Shown here piece after piece: positions 9,717 to 18,027 of a stretch of 64,000 nt of DNA (position 1 is its first letter; every line of letters begins with the position of its first letter). This DNA comes from Sphingomonas sp. Leaf32. Lineage in GTDB: Bacteria; Pseudomonadota; Alphaproteobacteria; Sphingomonadales; Sphingomonadaceae. The notes under the pieces are model-generated. The model worked only from the letters and a program-made list of their open reading frames with translations. It had not been told where the DNA came from and made no database searches. The position numbers and the translations under genes were made by a program. The stretch is from positions 248,001-312,000 of the forward strand of contig NZ_LMLA01000009.1 in NCBI RefSeq assembly GCF_001421765.1. The letters run 5' to 3'.

Positions 9717-10028
9717 TCAACGCGAACAGGTGGTCAGATCGGTCCGGCATCGGCTGCACCGCTTTGCAGGCCACGGCACGCTGATAAGGCCGCGCATAAA
9801 CACGGACTTGCCGCAGCGGGGGCAGCGAATCAGGAGGGAGCGTATGCCGCCGATCAGTACCCAAGCGATTCCGAGCGGAATTAAAACCACCGCCGTCCAA
9901 TCCGCACGCAAACCAACCGTCATAAGAACAAACGGAATCCCCCAAACGATCGTGAACATCGCCACCATCGTCCAAAGCATGTGCCGGACTCCGACATCAT
10001 AAACGCTGTTAGATGGCTTGTCGCTCAT
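9717..10028 (-). CDS. Small membrane protein with a zinc-ribbon-like tail
   Basis: The 103-residue protein has two hydrophobic helices (MLWTMVAMFTIVWGIPFVLM and AVVLIPLGIAWVLIGGI), then a cytoplasmic-type tail with CPRCGKSVFMRG followed by KRCSRCRTDL. The paired CxxC knuckles suggest a small zinc ribbon. I do not recognise a named family. It stands alone between repeats and the small gene at 10108. Lower GC than the flanks and the cysteine pattern support a real protein. Confidence 0.65.
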   Translation of the reverse strand: MSDKPSNSVYDVGVRHMLWTMVAMFTIVWGIPFVLMTVGLRADWTAVVLIPLGIAWVLIGGIRSLLIRCPRCGKSVFMRGLISVPWPAKRCSRCRTDLTTCSR

Positions 10029-10107
10029 ACCGATCGTATAGCGTACACCGAGCGCAGCTCACAGTCGATTTGCTACCGGGTCAGGATCACGCGCCTAAGG
10101 CCGGCAA

Positions 10108-10251
10108 TCACTCATCCGTCCGCATCTTCACCTTGTTCGGCAGATCCTTGCCCTTCGTCCGCCGCGACGGCAGCTGCACCGGGTTCTTCTTCTTCCAATC
10201 CCCCCACCGCTTGGGTCCTTCGGGGGTGTCGATGATCGTATCGTCGTCCAT
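10108..10251 (-). CDS. Small hypothetical protein, 47 residues
   Basis: Starting at MDDDTIIDTPEGPKRWGDWKKK, this is a small, charged, proline-containing soluble protein with no recognised domain. A longer frame begins at 10314, but a terminator hairpin (10267-10303) lies inside it, so the start at 10251 after the terminator is preferred; a GGA lies just upstream. The sequence looks composition-balanced and unlike a random frame, but the evidence is modest. Confidence 0.45.
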   Translation of the reverse strand: MDDDTIIDTPEGPKRWGDWKKKNPVQLPSRRTKGKDLPNKVKMRTDE

Positions 10252-10266
10252 GTCCTGTATCCAAAC

Positions 10267-10303
10267 GTAAAAGGGCGGCGGATCAACGACCCGCCGCCCC
10301 CTT
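10267..10303 (-). terminator. Rho-independent terminator after the aldehyde dehydrogenase gene
   Basis: On the minus strand, GGGCGGCGG and CCGCCGCCC (plus-strand positions 10273-10281 and 10291-10299) form a 9-bp GC stem with a 9-base loop, followed by TTTT. It lies downstream of the dehydrogenase stop at 10401. A second strong hairpin without a T-run, GGTGCCGACC / GGTCGGCACC (10343-10372), sits between the stop and this terminator. Confidence 0.75.
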
Positions 10304-10400
10304 GTCTCCGTCACGCGCTGTTCGGCATGGCCGAACCGGCGTGGTGCCGACCCGCTCCCTCAGGTCGGCACCGCCTGCGCGTGCGCGGATCACAAGCCGA

Positions 10401-11978
10401 TCAGCCGAGCGTCCACGCCCCGTCGATGCGCGCCAGCGCACCCTGCTGGTTCCCTTCGCGCAGCGCGTCGGGCAACAACGCTTCCGGGAAATCCTGATAC
10501 GATACCGGCCGCAGGAAGCGGTCGATGGCGAGCGTCCCGACCGAAGTCGTGCGCCCGTCCGAGGTGGCGGGGAACGGGCCGCCATGGACCATGGCATGGC
10601 CAACTTCCACACCGGTCGGCCAGCCGTTGCACAGGATGCGGCCGACGGTGCGTTCCAGCACCGGGACCAGCTTGCGCGCATCCTCATAATCGCCTTCGTC
10701 GATCTGGAGCGTCGCGGTCAGCTGACCTTCGAGCTTGCTCAGCACCTCGACCAGTTCGTCGGCATCGGCGCACTTCACCACGACCGACGTCATGCCGAAC
10801 ACTTCGTGCGCATGGGCCGGATCGGCAAGGAAGTCCGTGCCCGACACCGCGAAGATCGCCGCGCGGCCACGGGTCGGGCCTTCGGGCACCTGGCCTTCGC
10901 CGACCAGTGTCACCGCCGGGCTGGAGGCCAGCTTGGCGCGGCCTTCCTCGAACGCCTTGTGGATGCCGTCGGTCAGCATGACCTGCGCCGGCGTGCCGAG
11001 CAACGCGTCGCCCGCCGTGTCGAGGAACGCGTCGAGTTCCGGCCCGGCAATGCCGAGGACGAGGCCTGGATTGGTGCAGAACTGCCCCGCCCCCATGCTC
11101 AGCGACCCGACATAGGCCTTGGCCAGCGCCTCGCCCCGGTTCTTCAGCGCCTCGGGCATCAGTACGACCGGATTGATCGACGACATTTCGGCATAGACCG
11201 GGATCGGCTGCGCCCGGTCCTGCGCCACCTTCATCAGCGCGGTGCCACCGGCTCGCGACCCGGTGAAGCCGACCGCCTGGATGCGCGGATCGGCGACCAG
11301 CGCGGTGCCGATCGTCTGGCCGGCACCCGACACCATCGAGAACACGCCGTCCGGCATCCCGGTCCTTTCCGCCGCCTTGATGATCGCCGATGCGACCAGT
11401 TCGGCGGTGCCCGGATGCGCCTGATGCGCCTTCACGATCACGGTGCAGCCTGCCGCCAGCGCCGACGCGGTGTCGCCACCGGCGGTCGAGAAGGCGAGCG
11501 GGAAGTTCGATGCGCCGAACACGACGACCGGGCCGACCGGAATGGTCCGCAGCCGCAGGTCAGGCTTGGGCACCGGCGCGCGGGCGGGATCGGCATGATC
11601 GATGCGCAGCTGCTGCCACGCGCCGTCACGCACTTCCTTGGCGAACAGGCGCAGCTGGCCACAGGTGCGGCCGCGTTCACCGGTCAGGCGCGCGGTCGGC
11701 AGGCCGGTTTCGCGGCTGCCGCGTTCGATCAGTTCGTCGCCCAGCGCCTCGATCTCGTCGGCGATCGCGTCGAGGAAGCCGGCCCGCCGTTCGAGCGGCA
11801 GCGCGGCATAGATCGGGAAAGCGGCGGCGGCGCGGTCGCACGCTTCGGTCGCGTCTTCCTTCGTACCCTTCGAAAAACCTTCGCCGAACAGCGCGCCGGT
11901 TGCGGGGTCATAGGCTTGGAACTGGTCGTCGCGGGCGACGCGCTTCGAACCCAGGAACAGTTCGCCGGTGATCGTCAT
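10401..11978 (-). CDS. Alpha-ketoglutaric semialdehyde dehydrogenase-like aldehyde dehydrogenase
   Basis: This 525-residue protein belongs to the NADP-type aldehyde dehydrogenases that oxidise 2,5-dioxovalerate (alpha-ketoglutaric semialdehyde) to 2-oxoglutarate, the last step of non-phosphorylative pentose, uronate or hydroxyproline breakdown. Seen are PVGPVVVFGASNFPLAFSTA (nucleotide loop), GFTGSRAGGTALM, the glutamate block YAEMSSINPVVLMPEAL, and the catalytic cysteine in GAGQFCTNPG. The start is the second ATG (11978), preceded by GAGGA at proper spacing; the first ATG (11984) would abut the ribosome-binding site. LacI-type palindromes upstream support control by a sugar-sensing regulator. 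No neighbouring sugar genes are present, so the substrate stays open. Confidence 0.88.
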   Translation of the reverse strand: MTITGELFLGSKRVARDDQFQAYDPATGALFGEGFSKGTKEDATEACDRAAAAFPIYAALPLERRAGFLDAIADEIEALGDELIERGSRETGLPTARLTGERGRTCGQLRLFAKEVRDGAWQQLRIDHADPARAPVPKPDLRLRTIPVGPVVVFGASNFPLAFSTAGGDTASALAAGCTVIVKAHQAHPGTAELVASAIIKAAERTGMPDGVFSMVSGAGQTIGTALVADPRIQAVGFTGSRAGGTALMKVAQDRAQPIPVYAEMSSINPVVLMPEALKNRGEALAKAYVGSLSMGAGQFCTNPGLVLGIAGPELDAFLDTAGDALLGTPAQVMLTDGIHKAFEEGRAKLASSPAVTLVGEGQVPEGPTRGRAAIFAVSGTDFLADPAHAHEVFGMTSVVVKCADADELVEVLSKLEGQLTATLQIDEGDYEDARKLVPVLERTVGRILCNGWPTGVEVGHAMVHGGPFPATSDGRTTSVGTLAIDRFLRPVSYQDFPEALLPDALREGNQQGALARIDGAWTLG

Positions 11979-11987
11979 GTGCATCCT

Positions 11988-12034
11988 CTTTGCGCAAAGT
12001 GTTGGCGCTCAGATAGGAACTGATAGCGCTAACG
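11988..12034 (-). promoter_or_regulatory. LacI/GntR-type operator palindromes
   Basis: Three dyads lie just upstream of the dehydrogenase start: CTTTGCGCAAAG (11988-11999, a perfect 12-bp palindrome), TGTTGGCGCTCAGA (12000-12013) and TGATAGCGCTAACG (12021-12034, with the perfect core TAGCGCTA). The last two fit the LacI-family operator pattern centred on CG with TGNTANCG half sites, often found before carbohydrate genes in sphingomonads. The regulator is not in the window. The spacing of 21 bases between the two GCGC centres (about two DNA turns) would place bound dimers on one face. Confidence 0.65.
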
Positions 12035-12051
12035 TAAATGGGTGACGCGAA

Positions 12052-13146
12052 TTACTCCGACAATCTATGCGGCGAATAGACGCGCGCGTCGACCCCCGAC
12101 GGCACGTCCCCCGCCCCCAGCAGCGCGGCGCACAGCCGCGCGGCGGCCGGCGCGGTCTGGATACCGAAGCCACCCTGCCCCGCGCACCAGAAGAAACCGG
12201 GCACGGTCGGGTCGAAGCCATAGACCGGCAACCGGTCGGGCGCGAAGCTGCGCAGGCCGGCCCAGCGCCGCTCGACCGCCTCGACCCGCCAGTCGACCGC
12301 CGCCTCGAACCGATCGATCGCCAGCGCGACGTCGATCTCCTCCGCCGCGACGTCGTGCGGCCGGTCGGGCGTCTCGTCATGCGGAGTCAGCCAGAGCCGC
12401 CCGCCCGGCTCCGGCTTGAAATAGAAACCGCCCGCCGCGTCCATCACCAGCGGGAGGTCGGGCGATGCCGGTGGATCGACCCGCACCTGCACGACCGTCC
12501 GCCGATAGGGCCGGATGCCCTGCGGCGCGGCCCCCAGCATCGCGGCCACCGCATCGGCCCACGCCCCGGCGGCGTTCACGACGACATCGGCGACGATCGT
12601 GTCGCCCGCTACGGTGGTCAGCGCCCACCGGCCGGCATCGTGCCGCCCGCCGGTCAGCCGTGCATCGCAGTGCAACGCCACACCGCCCCGCCGCGCCTTG
12701 GCAAGATAGGCGGCGTGGAGCGCCCCCACATCGATGTCGGCGCAGCCCGGCGACCACAGCGCGTGCCACTGCCCCCGCAGGCCGTCGACCATGCCATGCG
12801 GATCGCGCCACGCGATCGGCACCCCGGTGGCGGCAAAATCGGTCGCCATCGCCTCCAGCACCGTACGATCACGGGCCAGCAGCAACTCGCCGCGCGTGCG
12901 CAGGAACCCCCGCGCCGCGAAATCGGGCGGCGGTGCCTGGAGGAACGGTCCCGAGGCGGTCGTCAGCGGCTGGACCAGCGGCCCGCCATAGGTTTCCGAC
13001 CAGAAGGCCGCCGACCGCCCGGTGGCGTGGAAGCCCGGCTGTGCCTCCGCTTCGAGCAGGATGACGTCGTCGGTCGCGGCCAGTTCGGCGGCAAGGCTCG
13101 CCCCTGCCATCCCCGCGCCGACAATCGCCACCCGCCTGCGCGTCAT
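12052..13146 (-). CDS. FAD-dependent D-amino-acid (D-arginine) dehydrogenase-like oxidoreductase
   Basis: The 364-residue flavoprotein opens with a Rossmann FAD motif, VAIVGAGMAGASLAAEL, and an acidic end of strand 2 at LLEAE. The block ATGRSAAFWSETYGGPLVQ followed by LTTASGPF closely recalls the D-arginine dehydrogenase DauA of Pseudomonas, and the C-terminal WAGLRSFAPDRLPVYG and FFWCAGQGGFGIQTAPAA are the usual second FAD-binding blocks of the DAO family. It likely oxidises a D-amino acid and passes electrons to the respiratory chain. Substrate is inferred only. Its start overlaps the stop of the hydrolase gene by 4 bases, so the two are one transcript. Confidence 0.85.
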   Translation of the reverse strand: MTRRRVAIVGAGMAGASLAAELAATDDVILLEAEAQPGFHATGRSAAFWSETYGGPLVQPLTTASGPFLQAPPPDFAARGFLRTRGELLLARDRTVLEAMATDFAATGVPIAWRDPHGMVDGLRGQWHALWSPGCADIDVGALHAAYLAKARRGGVALHCDARLTGGRHDAGRWALTTVAGDTIVADVVVNAAGAWADAVAAMLGAAPQGIRPYRRTVVQVRVDPPASPDLPLVMDAAGGFYFKPEPGGRLWLTPHDETPDRPHDVAAEEIDVALAIDRFEAAVDWRVEAVERRWAGLRSFAPDRLPVYGFDPTVPGFFWCAGQGGFGIQTAPAAARLCAALLGAGDVPSGVDARVYSPHRLSE

Positions 13147-14102
13147 GCGTGGGTCCGGTGCGGCGCGGGGGCGCGGGCGTCGAGAAACGCGTCGATCGCC
13201 GCGATCGCGCGCGCGCGCACCGGATCGGCCTCCCGCAAGATCTCATGCGCCGATTCCGCGCCGAAGCGCAGCAGCTCGACATCGCGCAACCGCCCTGCAA
13301 CCTCGACAGCGGCGCGCGGATCGACCAGCGCATCGGCATCGGCCACCAGCATCTGGATCGGCACCGACACCTGATCCAGCGCCGGATCGGCCCGCAGTTC
13401 GCGGGTCGAACGAAAGGCGTCGATCACCCAGCGCCAGCTCGGCGGCCCGGTGCGCAGCGCCGCGTCGGTCCCCTGCCACCACAGTTCATCGGAATAGCGC
13501 GCGGGGTCGTGGGTCAGCAGCGCCTCTCGCGGACGGACGGTGTGCGGGCGCTCGTTCCCCTTCCATGCGGCACGCAGCGGGCTGCCCATCGCGCTCAGCA
13601 CCCGCGCCATGCGTTCGCCGAACCGCGGGCCGATCGGCGACCGCAGCCCCAGCATCGGCGCGACCAGCACGCACGCCGCCGGATCGACCCGCCGCTCGAC
13701 GACACCCCGCAGCGCCAGATGCCCGCCCATCGAATGGCCGATCAGGACGCGCGGTCCTACGCCGGTCCACTGGCTCCAGAAGGCGGCAAGATCGTCGAGA
13801 TAGGTTTCGAACCGGTCGATGTCGCCGCAATCCCCCGCTGGCGTGCAGCGCCCGGACCCGCCCTGCCCGCGCCAGTCGAACGCGGTGATGTTCCAGCCGC
13901 GCACATGCCAATGGGCGAACGCTTCCAGATATTTCTCGAACATGTCGCCGCGCCCGGTCTGGAACAACAGGCTGCCGCGCGGGCGGACATTGGCGGGGGC
14001 GGCCCAGTCGAACCGGCGATGCGACCAGTTATCGGGCGCGTGCCACCGGGTGATGGTGGCGGCGGCGGGAATCGCGCGGCGGTATAGGGCGTGGGCGGCC
14101 AT
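13143..14102 (-). CDS. Alpha/beta hydrolase (monoacylglycerol-lipase-like)
   Basis: The 319-residue protein has the serine-hydrolase pattern: oxyanion region QTGRGDMFEKYLEAF, a FDWRGQGGSGR block, nucleophile elbow GHSMGG (about residues 121-126), and a late aspartate and histidine (VADADALVDPRAA; FGAESAHEIL). This fits the lysophospholipase/monoacylglycerol lipase group (Hydrolase_4). No signal peptide is evident. It is the first gene of the two-gene unit with the DauA-like flavoprotein and is divergent from the Tad operon, only 47 bases away. Confidence 0.88.
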   Translation of the reverse strand: MAAHALYRRAIPAAATITRWHAPDNWSHRRFDWAAPANVRPRGSLLFQTGRGDMFEKYLEAFAHWHVRGWNITAFDWRGQGGSGRCTPAGDCGDIDRFETYLDDLAAFWSQWTGVGPRVLIGHSMGGHLALRGVVERRVDPAACVLVAPMLGLRSPIGPRFGERMARVLSAMGSPLRAAWKGNERPHTVRPREALLTHDPARYSDELWWQGTDAALRTGPPSWRWVIDAFRSTRELRADPALDQVSVPIQMLVADADALVDPRAAVEVAGRLRDVELLRFGAESAHEILREADPVRARAIAAIDAFLDARAPAPHRTHA

Positions 14103-14149
14103 GGGTCCGGTTACGGTTTCGAAACCCCTTACGTCTAGGGATTAACGAC

Positions 14150-14623
14150 ATGGGGGGTATCGTCGTTCCTTGGCTGGCGCTTGCGCTGCTGCTGCTGCTG
14201 GCCATCGCGGGAATCGAGGACGCACGGACCCGCGAAATCGCCAACTGGAAAAATGCCGCCATCGCGCTGCTGGCGCTGCCGTGGTGGTGGGCCAACGGCC
14301 TGTCGGGGGTCGACATGGCGTGGCAGCTGGGCGTGGCGGGAATCGTCTTCGCGCTGTTCTTCGCCGCGTTCGTCGCCGGGCAGATGGGTGGCGGCGACGT
14401 CAAGATGATCGCCGCGCTCGCGCTGTGGCTGCCGCCGGGCGCGGTCCTGTCGATGCTGATGGTGATGTCGGTGCTGGGCGGCGTGCTGACGCTGCTGTTC
14501 CTCGCCGATCGCTGGCGGCGGCGGGCAAGCCAAGTCGCGGAGATTCCCTATGGGATCGCCATCGCCATCGCCGGGATGCTCGCCATCGCGAACCCGTTCT
14601 TAACCCATTTCGGTGATGCTTAA
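14150..14623 (+). CDS. cpaA: Prepilin peptidase CpaA/TadV
   Basis: The 157-residue integral membrane peptidase processes Flp-type prepilins at the inner membrane. The two catalytic aspartates of the family are visible: one in AIAGIEDARTREIANWKN (about residue 23) and one in GQMGGGDVKMIAALALWLP (about residue 83). Four or so hydrophobic helices cover the rest. The gene heads the Tad operon and ends 43 bases before cpaB. No ORF for a Flp pilin substrate is seen upstream or downstream, so its substrate must lie elsewhere in the genome. Confidence 0.9.
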   Translation: MGGIVVPWLALALLLLLAIAGIEDARTREIANWKNAAIALLALPWWWANGLSGVDMAWQLGVAGIVFALFFAAFVAGQMGGGDVKMIAALALWLPPGAVLSMLMVMSVLGGVLTLLFLADRWRRRASQVAEIPYGIAIAIAGMLAIANPFLTHFGDA

Positions 14624-14666
14624 CGGCGAATCAACCGGCCAGACGAATTGAAAGGCCATCGACGTC

Positions 14667-15707
14667 ATGGAATCTCGCAAACTGTTCCTGCTGCTTGGGG
14701 CGCTGATGGTGGCGGGCCTGACCGCGTTCATGGCGCGCAATCTAATGGCCGGGGCATCGGCACCGATGGCGACCGCCGCGCCGATGGCCGCCCCGATCGA
14801 CGGCCCGCGCGTGCTGGTCGCGACGAAGGCGCTGCCGGTCGGCACCATCATCGACGCCACCACGCTGCGGTTCCAGCCATGGCCGAAGGAGCTGGTCGAG
14901 AACGCCTATTTCCTCGAATCCATGCCGGAATCGCGTAATCTGGTCGGCACCGTCGTTCGCTTCGCCATTCCGGCGGGCCAGCCGATCACGCAGGGCGCAT
15001 TGGTGAAGCCGGGCGACCGGGGCTTCCTTGCCGCCGCCCTCGGGCCGGGGATGCGGGCGGTCACCGTGCCGGTATCGGCGCAGAGCGCGGTCGCGGGCTT
15101 CGTCTTTCCGGGCGACCGCGTCGACCTGGTGCTGACGCAGAACGTGCCGGGCGGCGGCGATGGCGCCCCGCTCAAGGCGGCGGAAACCTTCCTGCGCAAC
15201 CTGCGCGTGCTGGCGACCGACCAGCGGACCGACAAGAATACCGATGACCAGGGCAAGACGCTGGTGTCGACCTATTCGACCGTGACGGTCGAGGCGACGC
15301 CGCGCATCGCCGAAAAGATCGCGGTCGCACAGACCGTCGGCACGCTGTCGCTGTCGCTGCGCTCGATCGCGGACAATGGCACCGAACTGGAGGAGGCGAT
15401 CGCCAGCGGCGATGTCCAGCTGCCCGCCAATGGCGACCCGAAGGCGGAAAAGGCGGCGCTGGCCCGCGTCGCCGCCCGTCCGCTCGACAGCGGATCGACC
15501 TTCTCGACCGGCGCCGACGTGTCGCGGTTCCAGCGCAGCTCGGTACCCGGCAAGGCCAGCATGATGGCCGGATCGACGAACGCCGGGCCGCCGCCCGGGA
15601 CGATGACGCCCGCCGGGCCGACGACGCCCGCCGCACCGGCCGGACCGGTCGTGCGGATCACCCGCGGCAATGACGTGACCGCCGTGCCGGTCGGAGGAAC
15701 CAACTAA
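14667..15707 (+). CDS. cpaB: Flp pilus assembly protein CpaB/RcpC
   Basis: The 346-residue periplasmic protein has an N-terminal membrane anchor (LFLLLGALMVAGLTAFMAR) and an SAF domain starting VLVATKALPVGTIIDATTLRFQPWP (about 52-76). The RcpC core includes GMRAVTVPVSAQSAVAGFVFPGDRVDLVLTQ, cut here for length. The C-terminal tail is rich in Pro, Gly and Thr. The family works with the secretin CpaC, probably as a periplasmic scaffold. Its stop codon overlaps the ATG of cpaC. Confidence 0.93.
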   Translation: MESRKLFLLLGALMVAGLTAFMARNLMAGASAPMATAAPMAAPIDGPRVLVATKALPVGTIIDATTLRFQPWPKELVENAYFLESMPESRNLVGTVVRFAIPAGQPITQGALVKPGDRGFLAAALGPGMRAVTVPVSAQSAVAGFVFPGDRVDLVLTQNVPGGGDGAPLKAAETFLRNLRVLATDQRTDKNTDDQGKTLVSTYSTVTVEATPRIAEKIAVAQTVGTLSLSLRSIADNGTELEEAIASGDVQLPANGDPKAEKAALARVAARPLDSGSTFSTGADVSRFQRSSVPGKASMMAGSTNAGPPPGTMTPAGPTTPAAPAGPVVRITRGNDVTAVPVGGTN

Positions 15708-17365
15708 TGTCTGGCATGAACCTGATCCATCGGTCGCTGGCCGCGACCCTGTCGGTCGCGCTGGTCGCCGCCCCGGTGGTGCCGACCGCCGCTGTCGCTG
15801 CGCCCGGCACCACCACCGTCCGCGCCGCACGCGTCGGCACGCCGCCCGCCGGCACGATGCGCCCGACGACCGACGTCATGCTGTCGATCGGCCAGGGTGA
15901 GCTGGTGACGCTGCCATCCAACGTCGCCGATGTCTGGGTATCGAACCCGGGGGTCGCCGATGTCTATGTCGGCAATCCGCGTCAGATCCATCTGTTCGGC
16001 AAGACCGACGGCGAAGCCACCATCTTCGCTACCAGCGCCAGCGGCGCGGTCGTCTATTCGGCGAATGTCCGAGTGGGGCAGAACCTCACCTCGCTCGACC
16101 GGATGCTGAAGGCGGCGATGCCCGAAGCGGACATCCGCGTGACGACGGTCGGCCAGATCGCGGTCATCAACGGCACCATCGCCTCCCCCGCCGACAGCGC
16201 GCAGGCCGAACGGCTGGTCGCGTCGCTGCTCAATCCCGGTGTCGCGGTGGGCGATCCCAATGTCGCGCTGAAGGTCGGCGTGGTGAACCGGCTTAAGCTG
16301 GCCACCCCGCTCCAGGTCAACCTCCAGGTCCGCATCGCCGAGGTCAGCCGCAACTTCGTCAAGAATATCGGCGTCAACCTGACGTCGCGCGACGTGTCGA
16401 GCGGCGTTCTGTTCGGCGTCGCGCAGGGGCGGCAGGGTACGATCACCACCATCCCCGGCTCGCCGACCGACACGAACTTCCTCGTCAATGGCGGCCGCCC
16501 CGGCGGCACGCTGTTCGGTTTCCCGACCAAGGGGACCAACGGCACGACGCTGAACCTCGCGGGCAAGCTGCTCGGCCTCGAACTGCTCGGCGCGCTCGAC
16601 CTGGGTGAGCGGATCGGACAGGTGACGACGCTCGCCAATCCGAACCTGACCGCGCTGTCGGGCGAGACGGGATCGTTCCTGGCCGGCGGCGAAATCCCGA
16701 TCCCCGTCAGCCAGGGGTTCGGCGCGGTATCGGTGCAGTACAAGCAATATGGCGTCAGCCTCGCCTATACCCCGACCGTGCTGGCCGATGGCCGCATCTC
16801 GCTGCGTGTCCGCCCGGAAGTGTCGCAGCTGTCGGCGGCGGGCGCGGTGCAGATCGACGGCACCACCATTCCCGCGCTCACCACCCGCCGCGCCGAAACC
16901 ACGGTCGAACTGGGGTCGGGGCAGAGCATGATGATCGGCGGGCTGTTGTCGAACAGCCATGACAATTCGATCGACAAGGCACCGGGCCTGGGCGACCTGC
17001 CGGTGCTGGGTTCGCTGTTCCGCTCGAACGCGTTCACCCGCAACGAAACCGAACTGGTGATCGTCATCACCCCGTATCTGGTGAAGCCGGTCGACAGCCA
17101 GTCGCGCATCGCCCTGCCGACCGACGCCTATTCCACCCCGGGCGACGTCGAACGCGTGCTGATGGGGCAGTTGTCGGGCCAGCGCAAACCCGATCCCCGT
17201 CCGGTGCCGACCATGGCGCCGCAGTTGCCCGCGCGGCCGACCATCGGGCTGACCGCACCGGCCCCGGTCGAACCGCAGGCCGCCGATCCCGCCCCGGCCG
17301 CAGCGCCCCCGCGCAAGGGCGGTCGCGGCACCGCGCCCGTCGCCCCCGGTTTCAGCATTCAGTGA
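15707..17365 (+). CDS. cpaC: Secretin CpaC/RcpA
   Basis: This outer-membrane secretin has 552 residues. It begins with a signal peptide (LSVALVAAPVVPTAAVAA), then the N0/pilus-assembly domain with SIGQGELVTLPSNVADVWVS, a BON-like segment, and the secretin core (about 300-460). Landmarks of the core are LANPNLTALSGETGSFLAGG and TTVELGSGQSMMIGGLLSN followed by PGLGDLPVLGSLFRS. After it comes a Pro/Ala-rich tail of about 70 residues. It forms the pore for the Flp pilus. Confidence 0.95.
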   Translation: MSGMNLIHRSLAATLSVALVAAPVVPTAAVAAPGTTTVRAARVGTPPAGTMRPTTDVMLSIGQGELVTLPSNVADVWVSNPGVADVYVGNPRQIHLFGKTDGEATIFATSASGAVVYSANVRVGQNLTSLDRMLKAAMPEADIRVTTVGQIAVINGTIASPADSAQAERLVASLLNPGVAVGDPNVALKVGVVNRLKLATPLQVNLQVRIAEVSRNFVKNIGVNLTSRDVSSGVLFGVAQGRQGTITTIPGSPTDTNFLVNGGRPGGTLFGFPTKGTNGTTLNLAGKLLGLELLGALDLGERIGQVTTLANPNLTALSGETGSFLAGGEIPIPVSQGFGAVSVQYKQYGVSLAYTPTVLADGRISLRVRPEVSQLSAAGAVQIDGTTIPALTTRRAETTVELGSGQSMMIGGLLSNSHDNSIDKAPGLGDLPVLGSLFRSNAFTRNETELVIVITPYLVKPVDSQSRIALPTDAYSTPGDVERVLMGQLSGQRKPDPRPVPTMAPQLPARPTIGLTAPAPVEPQAADPAPAAAPPRKGGRGTAPVAPGFSIQ

Positions 17366-17376
17366 GGCAAGCCCCG

Positions 17377-18027
17377 ATGACCCTTTTCCGTATCCTCGCG
17401 CTCGGCACGACGATCGCGGTCGCCGGTTGCACCGGCACCCCCAATCGCGGCGTCGAATCGGTGCACCAGCCGGTCGTCAGCCGCTCCGCCTATTCCTTCG
17501 ACCTGTCGACCGGTTCCGCCGGGCTGGCGCCGGGCGAACGCGCGCGGCTGGCCGGCTGGCTGGAGGCGATGCACCTGCGCTATGGCGACGAGATCGGCGT
17601 CGACGATGCCGGCACCGGTGACGAAGCCGTACGGGGCGACATCGCCGCCGAAGCCGCGCGGGTCGGCCTGCTGCTGGCCGATGCCGTGCCGCCGACGCCC
17701 GGCACCCTCGCCCCCGGCACGGTCCGCGTCGTCGTGTCGCGCATGGTGGCCAGCGTACCGGGATGCCCCGATAACTCGCGCACCTATCAGCCCAATTTCG
17801 GGGCGCACACCTCGTCCGACTTCGGCTGCGCGATCAATTCGAACCTGGCGGCGATGGTCGCCCGCCCCGGTGACATGGTGCTGGGCCGCGGCAACGCCGA
17901 CACGACCGACACCATGGTCAATAGCAAGGCGGTCGGCGCGCTGCGCCGCGCCGCGCCCAGCGGCAATGGCGGACAGGTCACCAATTCCACCGGCGGCGCC
18001 GGCGGCAGCGGGGGGAGCAGCAAGTAA
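17377..18027 (+). CDS. cpaD: Pilus assembly lipoprotein CpaD
   Basis: From the ATG at 17377 the 216-residue protein has a short signal peptide ending in a lipobox (AVAGC), as expected for CpaD, the lipoprotein partner of the secretin. The core includes VVVSRMVASVPGCPDNSRTY and SDFGCAINSNLAAMVARPGDM, which match the CpaD signature. A GAGG lies about 10 bases before this ATG; a GTG at 17362 overlapping the cpaC stop is the alternative. The C-terminus is glycine/serine rich. It ends one base into the ATG of cpaE. Confidence 0.92.
   Translation: MTLFRILALGTTIAVAGCTGTPNRGVESVHQPVVSRSAYSFDLSTGSAGLAPGERARLAGWLEAMHLRYGDEIGVDDAGTGDEAVRGDIAAEAARVGLLLADAVPPTPGTLAPGTVRVVVSRMVASVPGCPDNSRTYQPNFGAHTSSDFGCAINSNLAAMVARPGDMVLGRGNADTTDTMVNSKAVGALRRAAPSGNGGQVTNSTGGAGGSGGSSK

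Noticed and set aside
10252..10314. Extension of the 47-residue gene to an upstream ATG at 10314
   Set aside because: The added part runs through a strong terminator hairpin (10267-10303).
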